Positions 48,493 to 59,435 of a DNA stretch of 64,000 bases are shown here, piece after piece. Within the stretch, counting starts at the first letter, position 1, and each line of letters starts with the position of its first letter. The notes under the pieces were generated by a model. That model was not told where the DNA came from. It saw nothing but the letters and a program-made list of their open reading frames with translations, and did no database searches. The position numbers were made by a program, and so were the translations under genes. The DNA lies in NCBI RefSeq assembly GCF_030867145.1, contig NC_134417.1, forward strand, positions 95,441,278 to 95,505,277, given 5' to 3'. Source of the stretch: Opisthocomus hoazin. Its lineage: Eukaryota; Chordata; Aves; Opisthocomiformes; Opisthocomidae.

Positions 48493-48997
48493 CTTGAGGA
48501 GGGAGCCAGGCCAGATGCGGATGGCACCGTAGTTGAGCAGGGCTCGCACCACAAGCTCTGGGTGGTGGTCTAGCTTGTAGGCAGTTGCTTGCAGGATATT
48601 GTGCAGAGCTGTGTTGCCGCTGTAGTTCATGATGTTGACATTTGCACCCCGGGCCAGCAGTAACTCTGTTACTTGAGCGTTGGCATTCTTGCAGGCCAGG
48701 TGAAGCGGGTGCTGGCGGTCCCGATCCGCAGCATTGATGCTAGCACCACTCTCCACCAGCAACTGGCAGACCCGGTGGTAGCGGTCCATGTCCTGGGGTT
48801 GATGGGGCTGAGCACAGGCAGCAGTCAGTGGCGTTTGCCCCTCCTCATTCTTTGCCTCTAGCTCTGCCCCGTAGCGCAGAAGCAGCTGGACGTGGTCTGT
48901 TAGGCCATGCCGTGCTGCTACATGCAGTGCTGTGTCATCTTCCTCCTCTGTCCGACTGTTCACACTGGCACCATGCTGCAGCAGTTGCTGGACACAC
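48493..48997 (-). CDS. ASB10: ASB10 main ankyrin-repeat exon
   Basis: 505 bases: one base completes a glutamate codon (SIE), then 168 codons. Translation runs CVQQLLQHGASVNSRTEEED, then DTALHVAARHGLTDHVQLLL, GQTPLTAACAQPHQPQDMDR, RQHPLHLACKNANAQVTELL and GNTALHNILQATAYKLDHHP. It ends LLNYGAIRIWPGSLLK. At least four ankyrin repeats with TALHVAA/PLHLAC cores are clear. The donor is AAG|GTGCGG, slightly non-canonical. The acceptor TGCATAG at 48,998-49,000 lies only about 20 bases from a CR1 insertion, which supplies the pyrimidine/branch-point region. Confidence 0.95.
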
Positions 48998-49020
48998 CTA
49001 TGCAGGCCAAGATTTTAGGA

Positions 49021-49316
49021 AAGCCTTTTAGCAAGGCCTGTTGTGACAGGACAAGGAGTAATGGTTTTAAACTAAGGGAGGGTAGATTTAGACTGGATAC
49101 AAGGAAGAAATTTTTTTATGCAGAGGATGGTGAAACACTGGAACAGGTTGCCCAGAGAGGTAGTGGAGGCCCCAAGCCTGGAAATATTCAAGGTCAGGCT
49201 AGACAGGGCTCTGACCAACTTGATCCAGTTAAAGATGTCCCTGCTCACTGCAGGGGGGTTGGACTAGATGACCTCTAAAAGTCTCTTCCAACACAAAGCA
49301 TTCTAAGATTCTACGA
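49021..49316 (+). mobile_element. CR1 LINE inserted beside an ASB10 splice acceptor
   Basis: CCTTTTAGCAAGGCCTGTTG, then TGACAGGACAAGGAGTAATG, GAGGGTAGATTTAGACTGGA and CTGGAACAGGTTGCCCAGAG, ending near GCATTCTAAGATTCTAC. About 300 bases of CR1 3' end, opposite to ASB10. The left edge is 20-25 bases from the exon boundary at 48,997. Confidence 0.93.
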
Positions 49317-49786
49317 AGACAGAATCTCCTCTCCAGCTCCTATCCTACCTCCCTCCCCCTCCATCTGTACCGCCCCACAGCTTTCACTTTTCTCAGGAGT
49401 CCAAAAATCCTTGCTCCTCATAGAATCATATTCTATTCACACCCTGGAGCTGTGGTTTTAAGCCATCAGAGTCTGCTCCCACACACCTGCTGAGGCCTAT
49501 CTGCACAGTGCATGCCCTGAACTTTGCAGTGTGAACCACTGGCTTTGCACTGCTGGTGGGTAGCAAGACAGCAGCACCAAGCTCAGCTGCATTGGCTGAG
49601 GACTAGAGTTTGTAGTCATCTGACTTCAGAGGTGGTCCTGGTCCAGGAACAGGCAGCAAGGCCACGCCATTCAGCAGCCATTGCTGCAACCACCAGCCTA
49701 TCTGCAGAGATGAGTAGGGACCTCTTCTACAGAGGAAGAGGCTTGAGGGGGAGGGAGGCCCACTGTGCCCCCAGGGTAGAACTCAC

Positions 49787-50054
49787 TCGATGGAGTCTGG
49801 GCTCTTGCAGAGATGCAGGGGCTTGTAGCCATCCTCAGAGACAGCCTCAGGGTCAGCACCAAAGCTGAGCAGCAGGCGCACGCAGTCTGTACTGGCTGCT
49901 GCACAAGCCTCGTGCAGGGCAGTCTTACCCCCTGGTGCAAAGTTGACAGCAGCACCCCTGAGCAGCAGGAGCCGCAGGCAGTCTGTGTAGCCCCGGCTGG
50001 CTGTGATGTGCAGTGGCGTGGTGAGCTCCTGCTCATAGCTCAGAGACCACAGTC
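49787..50054 (-). CDS. ASB10: ASB10 first shared exon: N-terminal ankyrin repeats
   Basis: Two bases complete the first codon, then 88 codons and two bases. Translation LWSLSYEQELTTPLHITASR, then GYTDCLRLLLLRGAAVNFAP, GGKTALHEACAAASTDCVRL and EDGYKPLHLCKSPDSI. WSLxYEQELTTPLH is diagnostic for ASB10. The acceptor is TTTTGCTGCAG and the donor is CGA|GTGAGT. Either upstream first exon (51,283-51,505 or 54,815-55,100) ends in phase 1 and splices here in frame, giving arginine or glycine at the junction. Confidence 0.95.
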
Positions 50055-51282
50055 CTGCAGCAAAAGAGAGGTCAGGGAGCCATGTTCAGCCACAGTAGAC
50101 ACACGCACCGGGCCCAGACCTGCCCTTTCCCCCAGGGTACATGATGTACATCCCCTCTTGAGAGACTCGGTTTCCTCTGAAGGGACTGCCAGTCTGCTTT
50201 GCAAGGTCCCCGCCTTTGGACTGTCCTGTCAAAGACAAAGATCTGGGGATGACTCTGACTGCATAGCCATGCTGACAGGGAGCTCAAAGGAGCAGGACCC
50301 TTGGGGCAGAGGCTTTTCCCAGAAAGTGTGCTTTTTACCTGCAGCTCAGTCATGCAGCACAAGGTTTCTGTTGACAGTACAGTGGATAAAGGGCCTTGGG
50401 CACAGGCAGGCCTGAAAGCAAGGTGGCTGGGAAGAGTACCACGCATAAAGCACCACAGTAAAACAAAGAGGTGCTGGAGCAGGCTGCTACACAAACAGGA
50501 TAGTCAGACAAGCCCTGAGCATGGTGCAGACAAGCAAGCCTCAGCAGAGATGGATATCTAGGGCCTAGGAGGGAGTAAAGGGCTGAAACCTGCAAACTCT
50601 CAAAGATGCTGACCCAGCTGGAATCCTTACTGAGCTGGTGTGGTCTCTGGGCAAGCAGCCTACAGCCATTACAGGAAGAGGGCTCCTTAAATCATGTTTC
50701 TTGTTGCCCTTCCAGGCTGGGCTGGAGGACCGCATCCGACTGCATGCCGTGTTCAATGCTACATCCCTCTCACCTCTTTCTTGCAGAAGCAGCACGTAGT
50801 CAACTGTTTCCCAGGGCCAGGCTCAAACCGAACCATCCTGAGGAACTAATGCAGGGCTGTGACAATTCCTTGCCCAACACAATCCATAGAGAGAACCGGG
50901 AGCCCAGAACAGGCTGCATGCAGACAGAACAGACACAAAGAGACAGGCTACAGGGCTGGTCACAGAAGCAGCATAACCTGGAGCTTGAATCTCCTTTGCC
51001 CCATGGGGGGAACCCAGGCAGTTTCCAAGCACTTGCACTACCCCTGTTAGAAGGGCCAGGTACCCTGGACACATCTCACGCTCCCAGACGCATGCACACT
51101 CTCCCACAAGCAGCACAGGGGAACCCAACCACATCCCAGTGCTCTCACTCCTACTCCTCCATCACCCAAACAGCACCCATAACACACAATCCCAGCAATA
51201 GTAATGCCCTGCAGCGTAAGCAAAAGGCTATCAGGCCCTGTTCATCGGGTCCACGCTGCCTGCCCGCTGCCCCTCCGCATAC

Positions 51283-51505
51283 TCAGCCGGCGGAAGTTGA
51301 AGCGGTAGTTTTTCCACTCTTCCAGGTCACTGGTGTCAAACACAGCATTGGGAGTCAGGTTGTTCTGAGGGTTGCTGAGGATCTCGGCCACAATCCCCTG
51401 ATCGCCAGTTAGCAGGGCCTGCCAGTAGACCTGGGCAGGGCCATCCACCTTCCGTGTGCAAATGGGCTCCTGACTCTTGTCTCCTCTGCCTGTAACGCTA
51501 CCCAT
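51283..51505 (-). CDS. ASB10: ASB10 alternative first exon B (shorter isoform)
   Basis: Start MGSVTGRGDKSQEPICTRKV, then DGPAQVYWQALLTGDQGIVA, NNLTPNAVFDTSDLEEWKNY and RFNFRRL, ending with one base before a GTATGC donor. The segment from YWQALLTGDQG to FRRL matches the ASB10 isoform that begins with a short unique leader. The frame stays open upstream of the chosen ATG at 51,505, but that stretch is low-complexity Gly/Ser/Pro. The start is moderately sure. Joined to the shared exons this gives 431 residues, close to the mammalian length of about 450. Confidence 0.9.
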
Positions 51506-54500
51506 GATGCAGCACCCGGACCCTCCACAGAAACCAGGGCAGGACCTGCTGCTGCCTCCCCAGCCTGAGCCTGCGGGTACAGCCCCACCAGTGCCCTGTG
51601 TTCCGGCTGACGGGCTGCCTGTCTGCCCTGGGGCACTACGCAGGGAGGGAGGACATGTCACATCACTGCTTGGCCCAGGCTGCGTACAGCTCAGGTCTCA
51701 GCAGTTCTATTCTGGGAAACCTTGTGACCAAATGTTTGGGCCAAGAGGCTCATCAGGACACTCCTCTCAGGCAGCAGTCTCTGTGCAGCTACTGGCTGTG
51801 AAGAGAAAGTCCTTAGGCAGGGCAGGGTAGAAGAGTAGCCTGAAGGGTAGTATCAGAGACACGACAGCACTAAGAAAACAGAGGGAATTAGTCTCACGCC
51901 TGACTAGCCTGCTGTCACCCAGTTGCCGCCCAGACCACAACAGCACAACCCAGCTGCCTCCATAAACCAGCAGCACACCTTTGTCCAGCCCTTGGCTCCT
52001 TGCACATCTCCAGCACTGCACCCCATTCGCTAGTTCCACCCAAGCCCTTGGCACTAGGCAGGTTTTTAAACAAGCCACCAGAAAGTTCTTTTTAATCAAA
52101 GCTTAAAGTCAAAGGACAGGTAGAAATAGGTACAAGCATGGGAAACAGTGCGTTACAAGTGAAATAAAAACATAGAAGGTAATTATCCTTTAGACCCATT
52201 CCTACTGTTCCTTGAAATTCAGCCTTGCAGAGAGCTCCTGCGCGGTTTTAGTACTCCCTTTCCATTCTGACAGTCCCCTCACTCAAAGTTCCTCACTGCT
52301 CTCCTTTCACCTGATGGCACTTTCCCCTGTCCCCACTTAGTTGTATAAACCCACCCTGCCCCTACTTTGACTACAGAACAGCACACTTTAGTCACAGTTT
52401 GTCAGCATTGTATGCATATTGTTCAGACCGCATGTTCTAAAGAACACATCGAACTACATGGAAGACTAGTAGTACTTAGCTTAATTTTGTGTTACGATAT
52501 TATTCACATCATGCAGCTAAAAACAAGTTAGGTGACCCCAACAGACCACCAAGCAACAATTACCTGGGGGACCAGAGAAGACTGTAAGATATGGAACTTT
52601 ACCCTTCTCAGTAATGAAAATAAATGACCAAGATCCATACTGACAGTCTCCAGCAAAGTCTGTGCAGACTTCACCACCTTGTCTAGCTAAAAAATGTAGT
52701 GCATGAAAAGGTAAAAAAAGGGAAGCGCCTGGCAGACTTTCTCACCTGACGGGATCCTCTCCTTCCCCAAAGATACAAGCAGCTATTCCGTGAGAGCCTG
52801 AGGTTCCCAAACACAAAAGCATTGCCAGGGAGGCAAAAGGCTGTGTGAGTTAGTGTCAGCAACACCATACAATTTACACTTCCTCTGGGCTTCTTAAAAT
52901 ATCAATAGTGATGACTTGGGAACGACCAGGTCACTAGAATGTACTCTTAAGGCTGCTGGATGGCTAAGTTTCAAGAAACTGTCCGTGCAGGCCAGTGAGA
53001 TACATAACCAAAGCCTTCGGTAACACAAGGTTTGCTTTTGGTTTTTGTTTTATGCTCTTATATGATAAATTTTGCAGAACATTTCTGGTCCGTGCTTGAT
53101 GAATGATCTTATTTGGTTGGGTTTTTCACATCTTGAAACTTTGTTGATAAGAGAAATTTCTGTGTGAAGTTGTTTTACATCAGCTGTTCCATTTTCTTTG
53201 GGACACAAATCTGCACAAGCAGACTGACTTGCTGTTCAAGTGCCTGTCAGCCCAGCATAAGACAGGAGTTAAAATGTGCAATTAATATTTTTTTGGTAAG
53301 TGGTCTCAGTCACACAAAGGGTAATATCTTTTTATTTTTGTTCTTAAGTAGACTGTAACTGTTCAAAACCTGGGGTGTACAAATTTTGGAACTCAGTAAA
53401 TAATCTTCACCACCAAGTAGCAGCACTTGCATCTGAAACCCCACCCTATCTGTCTGTCTCTTGCTAGTGTGGATCCCCACAAAACACTCAGTCACAGTCA
53501 AGCTTTATGACTGTGCTCCGCAGCTTTGTGCCAGGACATTTAAAAAGAACCCACACCTCTAGGCAAGTGACCTTCATCAACAGCTCTTCCATTCTGGCAC
53601 AGGACGATTTTTGCCACCAACCTTCTGTGGAAGAGTGGTGCAGTTACGGCCCCTCCACACCTCACATGTCCCATCTTAAATTCTGGGAGTCTGCCTGCAC
53701 CACACCACTAACAGACAGCAGCAAAGACATGTGCGCTTCCAGATTGGCAAGCGCATCTCTCCCTTTAACACATTAGCTATGCTGCTTACTGAAAAGTTCA
53801 TAGATGACATTGATGAGAAGGTAAGCAAAAGGGACCAGAAAGTGTGGGAGCACATGTGGTAGCCACAAGAGGTATCTAGGCAAGCTACAGTGAGGTGTAC
53901 AGATGGGAAGAAACACCAAGGATAACCAGCTTCTACTTCCTGTCACTCAGGACAGGCTTGCTTCCACTATCTCTCTGGTAGACTGCATTTCTGCTCCCCT
54001 TGCCCAATCCATCTCATGGAACAGAACAACTTGCGGAGTGCAAACCCAGCACGTGAAAGAAAGCAAAACAGCAAATACTTGTGTTCTGGAGCAAGCACCC
54101 CTCCAGATGATCATCATTAACCCTCCCACATCAACCCCCCTACAGCTTCTCAAAGTCAATGTCTGGAGCAGGGATCACAACAACTCTGCCTCACACCTGG
54201 ATTTCATCGCAGCAGGAATAGGTAGATACATAGCAATTGTACCTTAGTCCCCAAGCAGCTGCCTACAAGGCTGAAGCATAGCCATGCCTCTTCCTCAGGA
54301 TATGGGCTAAGTTCTGCCTAAAGGGCACCACTAAGACCTCTCTGCTGTTCCCAAATCATGTCACAGCCTCCAGTTTCTAATGAATTGAAGGAACAGACCC
54401 CAGTTAAGACATAAGGCAAGAAAAGCATCCTTACACCACCTGATGCCTCTCTCCACCTCACACATATTTCACATCTACCCCAGCAATCTCTAACAGCCCA

Positions 54501-54814
54501 GTACTGATATTCTTCCTTTCCAGCAGCCCCTCCAAGGGCCCTATTCTCACAATTTCCCAGTAAATCTGCCTCTGGCCACCTTCAACAAGCCTGCTACCAT
54601 TTGTTCTAAAGCTCTGGAATCCTCCATCCTCATCCAAAAGCCTTTCTTTCCAAGTCCCTCTTCCACCACCCTGTCTCCACCACTGGACATTCCTCTCAGC
54701 ACTTCTCTCAGGTGTCTGTGCTCTTTCTCTGGTCCCCACCCTGAGCACTTCCCATCCCCCCATGTCCTGGCCCTGCACACCCACCAAATTTCCTGCTAGT
54801 CCAGCGCAGCTCAC
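51506..54814 (-). other. ASB10: Intron between the two ASB10 first exons (also promoter region of exon B)
   Basis: About 3.3 kb with no coding exon I can recognise. AT-rich unique sequence occupies 52.1-53.4 kb. No CR1 or simple repeat is evident. The promoter for exon B should lie near 51.5-51.8 kb, but I see no TATA box or distinctive motif there. Confidence 0.6.
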
Positions 54815-55100
54815 CACCCTTGGTCTCAATGATGAGATTGATGGCTGTGCTCTTGGTGAAGTACTTCTGCACCATCTCTAGGTCCCCAGTGAAGAGCGCA
54901 TTCTGGACCAGCAGATCCCGGCACTCCAGTGGCTCCAACCGTCTGTTCTGGCATCCCTGGCCAACTGGGCTCAGGCTGTGCTCACTGTGGTGCTGCTGGG
55001 GCCTTATATGCTGAGAGTATTTCCACTGATCCAGCTGCTCCTCATCCAGCTGCAGCAAGTGTTGTGTGGTAGAGCTGAAGGGAAAGGTGCAGTCCATCAT
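54815..55100 (-). CDS. ASB10: ASB10 alternative first exon A (longer isoform)
   Basis: Start MMDCTFPFSSTTQHLLQLDE (the second Met is equally possible), then EQLDQWKYSQHIRPQQHHSE, RRLEPLECRDLLVQNALFTG and DLEMVQKYFTKSTAINLIIE. It ends TKG plus one base. The donor is GTGAGC at 54,814. DLLVQNALFTGDLEMVQ is the degenerate first ankyrin-like helix pair used by the longer ASB10 isoform. It joins as ETKGG-LWSLSYEQEL, total 452 residues. A GT two bases earlier would also keep frame, but the chosen donor is stronger. Confidence 0.85.
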
Positions 55101-55244
55101 GGGAACAAACAGGACAAGTCCAAACCTTACAGTAAACAAGCTTCTGCAGCAAAGAGCCTCTTATCCAAGGCTATGTCCTTTGCAGGTTGCTCCTGGGTTC
55201 CAACACCGCAGTGTCTGGCTGGATTCAGGCACAGGCCTGACTCA

Positions 55245-55320
55245 CCCAGTATAAATAGTCCTACTTGGCAGCTCCCCCTTCACTACCTCCCCTCCTTCCA
55301 AGAGCTTATTTTCAGCTGCT
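55245..55320 (-). promoter_or_regulatory. ASB10: Candidate promoter of ASB10 first exon A (MEF2/TATA-like plus E-box)
   Basis: On the ASB10 strand, CTATTTATAC at 55,249-55,258 fits both an A/T-rich MEF2 site (one mismatch) and a TATA variant, about 150 bases before the start codon. Next to it is TGAGTCA, an AP-1 type site read across 55,239-55,245. A CAGCTG E-box lies at 55,313-55,318. ASB10 is known to be expressed in muscle, so MEF2 plus E-box is plausible. The TSS is inferred. Confidence 0.4.
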
Positions 55321-56435
55321 GGATGCAATCACCAGCACAGATTAGGCACAGGAGAGGGGCAGCAGGCAGCCTTGGAACACTCTCTACATGCTTGCTTGTT
55401 TGCTCTGCAAAGTCTCTGCTCTGCACTGTGGTCCCACTTGGAAAGAAACAGAGAAAGGTGGGGGCAATCACAGTGGGGGGTAACTAGAGAAAGGCCAGCA
55501 GCAGAAGCGATGCCAGAAGTCATAAGGGACAGAGTACAGAGGCATTTCCCACAAGCAGCTCCACAGGGACAAAAAAAAAAAAACAACCCCTCACAAGCCC
55601 CCCACACTGCTCTTGGGAACCCAGCATCTTCACTAGGGCAGTGAGGCTGACTACCTAGACACGACTGAGGAGATCAAAGGAGGACATGTAGGCAAGCCCT
55701 GGGAAAAGTAGCTCGTATGGCATGGACCAAGTTTCATGGCAATAAGGAAGACAGTTTCCCATGCAAATCTCAAGAGGCTGACAAGTGTCTTCAGGCTGCT
55801 GAGGGGGTATGCCCAGCTACGCCATCCACCCCTCCAGCCATAGTGGGTCACATTTGGAGAGCTGAAGGATGCTGAAGCCCCCTGTCCTGCCCCAGTTATC
55901 ACAGCTCACTCTGCAAAACAGAGTGGATCCCATTAGCTAGGATGCTGTGGTAGCACGACACAGGTTTGGGACCTGTTAAACTTTGTTTACCCTCCAATTA
56001 CTCTCCTGTAACTAACCTGTTAATTGCTGTGTCCCTGCCAACATGAGAACCTTCCAGCTGGGCAGGTTGTGAGTGACAGCAATGGCAACAGGGACTCATT
56101 AGCTGCTGTGGGAATTTTGACCAGTATTCTCTACCCAGTCCTATAACTGAGAGCATCTGGGGTCACTGGGGTGACACAGCAGAGGCCTGCAATAGTGCTT
56201 GAGGACTAACTGGGGTGGCCATGCACCCAGACCACATACCTCTACCTGGAACTGCTACACTGACCCAATGACTTTCTCCTGGACCATACTGTCCCACTGG
56301 ACAATAAGGTTTTGTTAGCAGCCATCACATTGGCTCACTTATCTCCTGGACTGCACCACCTACCCTGCAAGACAGGCAAGTTGTGGCACTTTTTACTATT
56401 AAATATATATGTGATTAGAAGGTTTTTTAGGGCCT

Positions 56436-56640
56436 GAGTGTGTTTTTTTTTTTTCCCCCTTTGTTTTGGGGACCATTTTGTTTTAGAGGGGGCTGTTGTT
56501 GGGGTGGTTGTTGTTTTGTTTGGGGCTTTTTTTCCCTCCTTCTTCAAGGGGAAGTTGTTTGGGTTTTGTTGTTCTTTGGGGTTTTTTTGGTTTTTGTTAC
56601 GGATACTTTTTTTTTTAAAAAACATCCGAGCCCATTTAGT
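56436..56640. repeat. G/T-only strand-asymmetric low-complexity block
   Basis: About 200 bases in which plus is almost entirely G and T: TTTTGTTTTGGGGACC, GGGGTGGTTGTTGTTTTGTT, GGGTTTTGTTGTTCTTTGGG. It is not a regular tandem repeat. On minus it is an A/C-rich tract that could be mistaken for a Lys/Asn/Pro-rich protein. Confidence 0.8.
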
Positions 56641-57572
56641 CCTTACACTGTCAACTTGGTTCCAAACTGTGATAGAGTTCTTCCTGGTGTGGCTGCACAT
56701 GCTGATTAGACAGGGAGCTAGGCTTTTCTCATGTTCCTTTCAGTGGCTGTTTCCAGTGCAGAGAAAAGGACTATGTAAGAACTGGGAAGCCTAAAAAGAT
56801 CCATGAACCAGTCCCAGATCTGCTGGCTGCCTTCAAGAGCTGCCAGACACATTCCCCATTGCCACTACACAGATACTCTATGCCCATGAGCAGTTTGCAG
56901 CATCTCACCAGTGCAGCACTGGCATCAGAGGCACACTTGTTCTCCAGAGAGACACAGTGGCCCTATCTCCAGACCCACTTTGGAATCCACACCCAAGCTT
57001 AACACAGTGAATGCCCAGGCACAGGTGTGACAGGAGGGCACATCTAGAGCACACCAGCCAGAAGGATCTGCTGATCCTCAGGAGGGGCTCAGGCCCTACC
57101 TCACCCTGTTATTTGCTGCAGGACCGGCCAAGGAGTCAGGCAGAAGAGGCACTCAGCGTTCCTTCCTGTGCTCCTATTCTCTGTCCCATTTGTACAGCAA
57201 GACCAGCAAAAAGTTGACAGCTCCAAAAGCTCCCAGACTGATGTAGGCACTAAGAATAGCAGTAGATGCCACTGCTGTAAGGATTTTCATATAAGCTCTA
57301 GCTCTCCCTCCAGACACAGCCACGGCCCAAAAACACATATAGAGACCTCTCCAGCTTCATTTGTGTGGTGAGCTTCACTGTGCTCACCACACCACAGAAC
57401 CCCATCACAAGTATATCGGTACATACATGCCCAGTGGCCTTGTTCTTCTTCTGTACACACACCCCTCCCAAACCCTCTCCCTGCTCAGTGGTTTGTCCCC
57501 CTTCTTCAGAGAGACAGTGGCCAAAACTGACAAACAGTTGTCCTGTCCCAAGACAGTATGTGCAGAGCTTAT

Positions 57573-57689
57573 CTTTTTTTTTTTTTCCCCTCCTTCTTTC
57601 TTGTCTTTCCCTTGCGCCTCCTTCACTTCTGCTGTCTCTTGCACTGCCTGGAGCCACATTTTACCCAGGACTGTCTTCATTTGCCAGAC
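57573..57689 (-). pseudogene. IQCA1L: IQCA1L-like C-terminal exon fragment
   Basis: After TCTATGCAG, frame VWQMKTVLGKMWLQAVQETA, then EVKEAQGKDKKEGGEKKKK. W-x-x-K-T-x-L-G-K followed by a lysine-rich end is the C-terminal signature of the IQCA1 family (DRC11-like dynein regulatory component). It ends in a 13-A homopolymer at which a one-base change would give an immediate stop. As read, the frame runs on about 40 codons. The frame also does not match the phase left by the preceding exon (57,886). Both points suggest decay or a sequencing slip. Confidence 0.5.
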
Positions 57690-57885
57690 CTGCATAGAGA
57701 ACAAGTATGCAGGGGGTAAAACAGGCTAGAAAGGAGAGTCACAACACTGAAGATAGAAATGGGCTTGGGGCAGGAGGAAGGGCTGGCCATTTGTCCAAAG
57801 CACAAAGGAAATGGGACAATCAGGCTGAAACCAACTGGAGAGGAACAGTCAAGCAGGAGAAAATAGAGGGGACAGGCTGAATTAC

Positions 57886-58081
57886 CTGCAGAATCCACTA
57901 GGCTCCCATCCCTGTAGATGGGACCCACCTTGCTCAGCAGCTGCAGGAGCTCACATACTTCCACTACATGCTTCCTGGCCAGCTGCCAGACCTGGCACTA
58001 TCAGCACCAATGCACACAGCTTGCACTATGTGGCCTTGTCTGTAGCCATCTGACACCTTGACCAGGGCACTAATGCCCAAC
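57886..58081 (-). pseudogene. IQCA1L: IQCA1L-like exon (end of AAA module) with a frameshift
   Basis: First part LGISALVKVSDGYRQGHIVQ in one frame matches the IQCA1 sensor/C-terminal AAA segment (L-x-x-L-A-K-V-S-D-G-Y-x-x-G-H-I-V-Q). It hits TAG about 20 codons later. From about 58,000 the matching sequence continues in another frame: LARKHVVEVCELLQLLSKVG, then PIYRDGSLVDSA. That equals the family's next segment ending P-x-Y-R-E/D. The spacing is 41 bases where 42 are expected, a one-base deletion. The acceptor is CCAGCAG and the donor is GCAG|GTAATT. Confidence 0.6.
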
Positions 58082-58682
58082 CTGCTGGTAAGAACATCCC
58101 ACTTGCTTTTGGATCAGTCACTGCCAGGTCTCCAAACAAAGCAGAGAGCACATGGCAGAAAGGGCGCAGAGAGCATGACAAAGCGCCAGACTCCTCTGGC
58201 CAGATGAGGGGCTCAGTGCAACAGCCCCAACTTGTCACACCCTCCTCACTTGTTGTGTTTCAGCCCACTACCACCACCAGGTAAGAATTGCTGCCTTCCC
58301 CCAGCAGAGCCCACCCTGCTCCTTACAGCACCTCTGAGCCATCCCCCTGGGAGGGCAGCTGCACAGGCAAAAACACAGCCTGGCTTGACAGACAGAGCAG
58401 ACAGGTTCTCCCCACCTCCAACACACCAGACAACACTCAGGGTCTTGGCAAGGAAAGCTAAGCATCCCATGGCACATGCAAATCCAAATGCCTGGATTTG
58501 GCATTGCCCACCACCCACACCAAGATGTGCTAATAACTAAGCAACTGGAAACCCAAGATGGGCCCATGCCTTTCACCACAGCTGTAGCCACAAGAAGTGG
58601 CAAGTGGAGACCCAAAGCCCTATGCGTAGAAAATGAAACAGTTTCCTGAAGAATAAATCAACCACAGAGAGTCTTGTTCTTT

Positions 58683-58982
58683 GTGGGTGTCAGGAGGATG
58701 GGCCAGACTCTTTCAGTGGTGCCCAGCGACAGGACAAGGGGCAATGGGCACAAACTGAAGCCTGGGAAGTTCTGTCTGAACATGAGGAAGAACTTCTTCC
58801 CTCTGAGGGTGACGGGGCACTGGAACAGGCTGTCCAGGGAGGTTGTGGAGTCTCCTTCTCTGGAGATATTCAAGACCTGCCTGGACAAGGTCCTGTGCAG
58901 CCTGCTGTAGGTGACCCTGCTTCGGCAGGGGCGTTGGACTAGATGACCCACAGAGGTCCCTTCCAACCCCTACCATTCTGTG
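58683..58982 (+). mobile_element. CR1 LINE, 5'-truncated
   Basis: GGTGTCAGGAGGATGGGCCA, then AGTGGTGCCCAGCGACAGGA, TCTGAACATGAGGAAGAACT and GGCACTGGAACAGGCTG. It ends CCATTCTGTGA with a single octamer. Very similar to the 3' part of the copy at 37-38 kb, so the same, relatively young subfamily. It sits inside the IQCA1L relic where AAA-domain exons would be expected. Confidence 0.94.
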
Positions 58983-59371
58983 AAAGCAAGGTTAAGGTTC
59001 CAGCTGGAGACTTACTGCTCCCAGACACACACAGAGGGAGGAAACTATCAGGACAATACACCACAAAAAACCATCTACAAACATATGCATATATACCCTG
59101 TAAAGCTCCAGCCATTAAGTATCAACTTCTGGTTTCTTGATTTGAGTTGCATTTACAGCAGCTCCAGTCCCCTCCCAACGACAGCATGCAGCCCCCTTAC
59201 TTGGGCAGTACATTGTGAATGCTCCATTGATTGCTGGCAGGAACATGGATTAAGGCAGCACATCCAGGCTCAGTGCAAAGCACTTCCTTGCCCCAAATAG
59301 TCAGTTAGCAACCCTTCAGCATAAGGCTGTAGGACCCAGCCCCTCCATCCTGAGACCATCCCACCACATAC

Positions 59372-59435
59372 GTTTCCAAAATGCACTAGAAATTCAGATT
59401 CACCACTCCTGGGGCAGGATGGGGGAAAGTTCCAC
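59372..59435 (-). pseudogene. IQCA1L: Possible IQCA1L-like exon
   Basis: Frame WNFPPSCPRSGESEFLVHFGN fits loosely the family segment G-K-F-P-D-Y-P...G-G-S-x-F-x-F that follows WFxECR. The acceptor GGGAG|GTGG is weak and the donor AAC|GTATGT is acceptable. Phase from the previous exon is consistent (TG plus G). Weak evidence; it may be chance. Confidence 0.25.

Larger units (their letters stand above)
55101..57572. other. Intergenic sequence between ASB10 and the IQCA1L relic
   Basis: No exon recognised. It includes an A13 run near 55,570, ordinary unique sequence to 56.4 kb, a strongly strand-biased G/T-rich block at 56,436-56,640, and unique sequence beyond. The minus-strand lysine-rich open frame at 56.3-56.7 kb is a by-product of that block. 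Confidence 0.6.

Noticed and set aside
56335-56700. Lysine/asparagine-rich minus-strand open frame, considered as an IQCA1L lysine-rich linker
   Set aside because: It lies downstream of the IQCA1L C-terminal exon on that strand and is explained by the G/T-only block.
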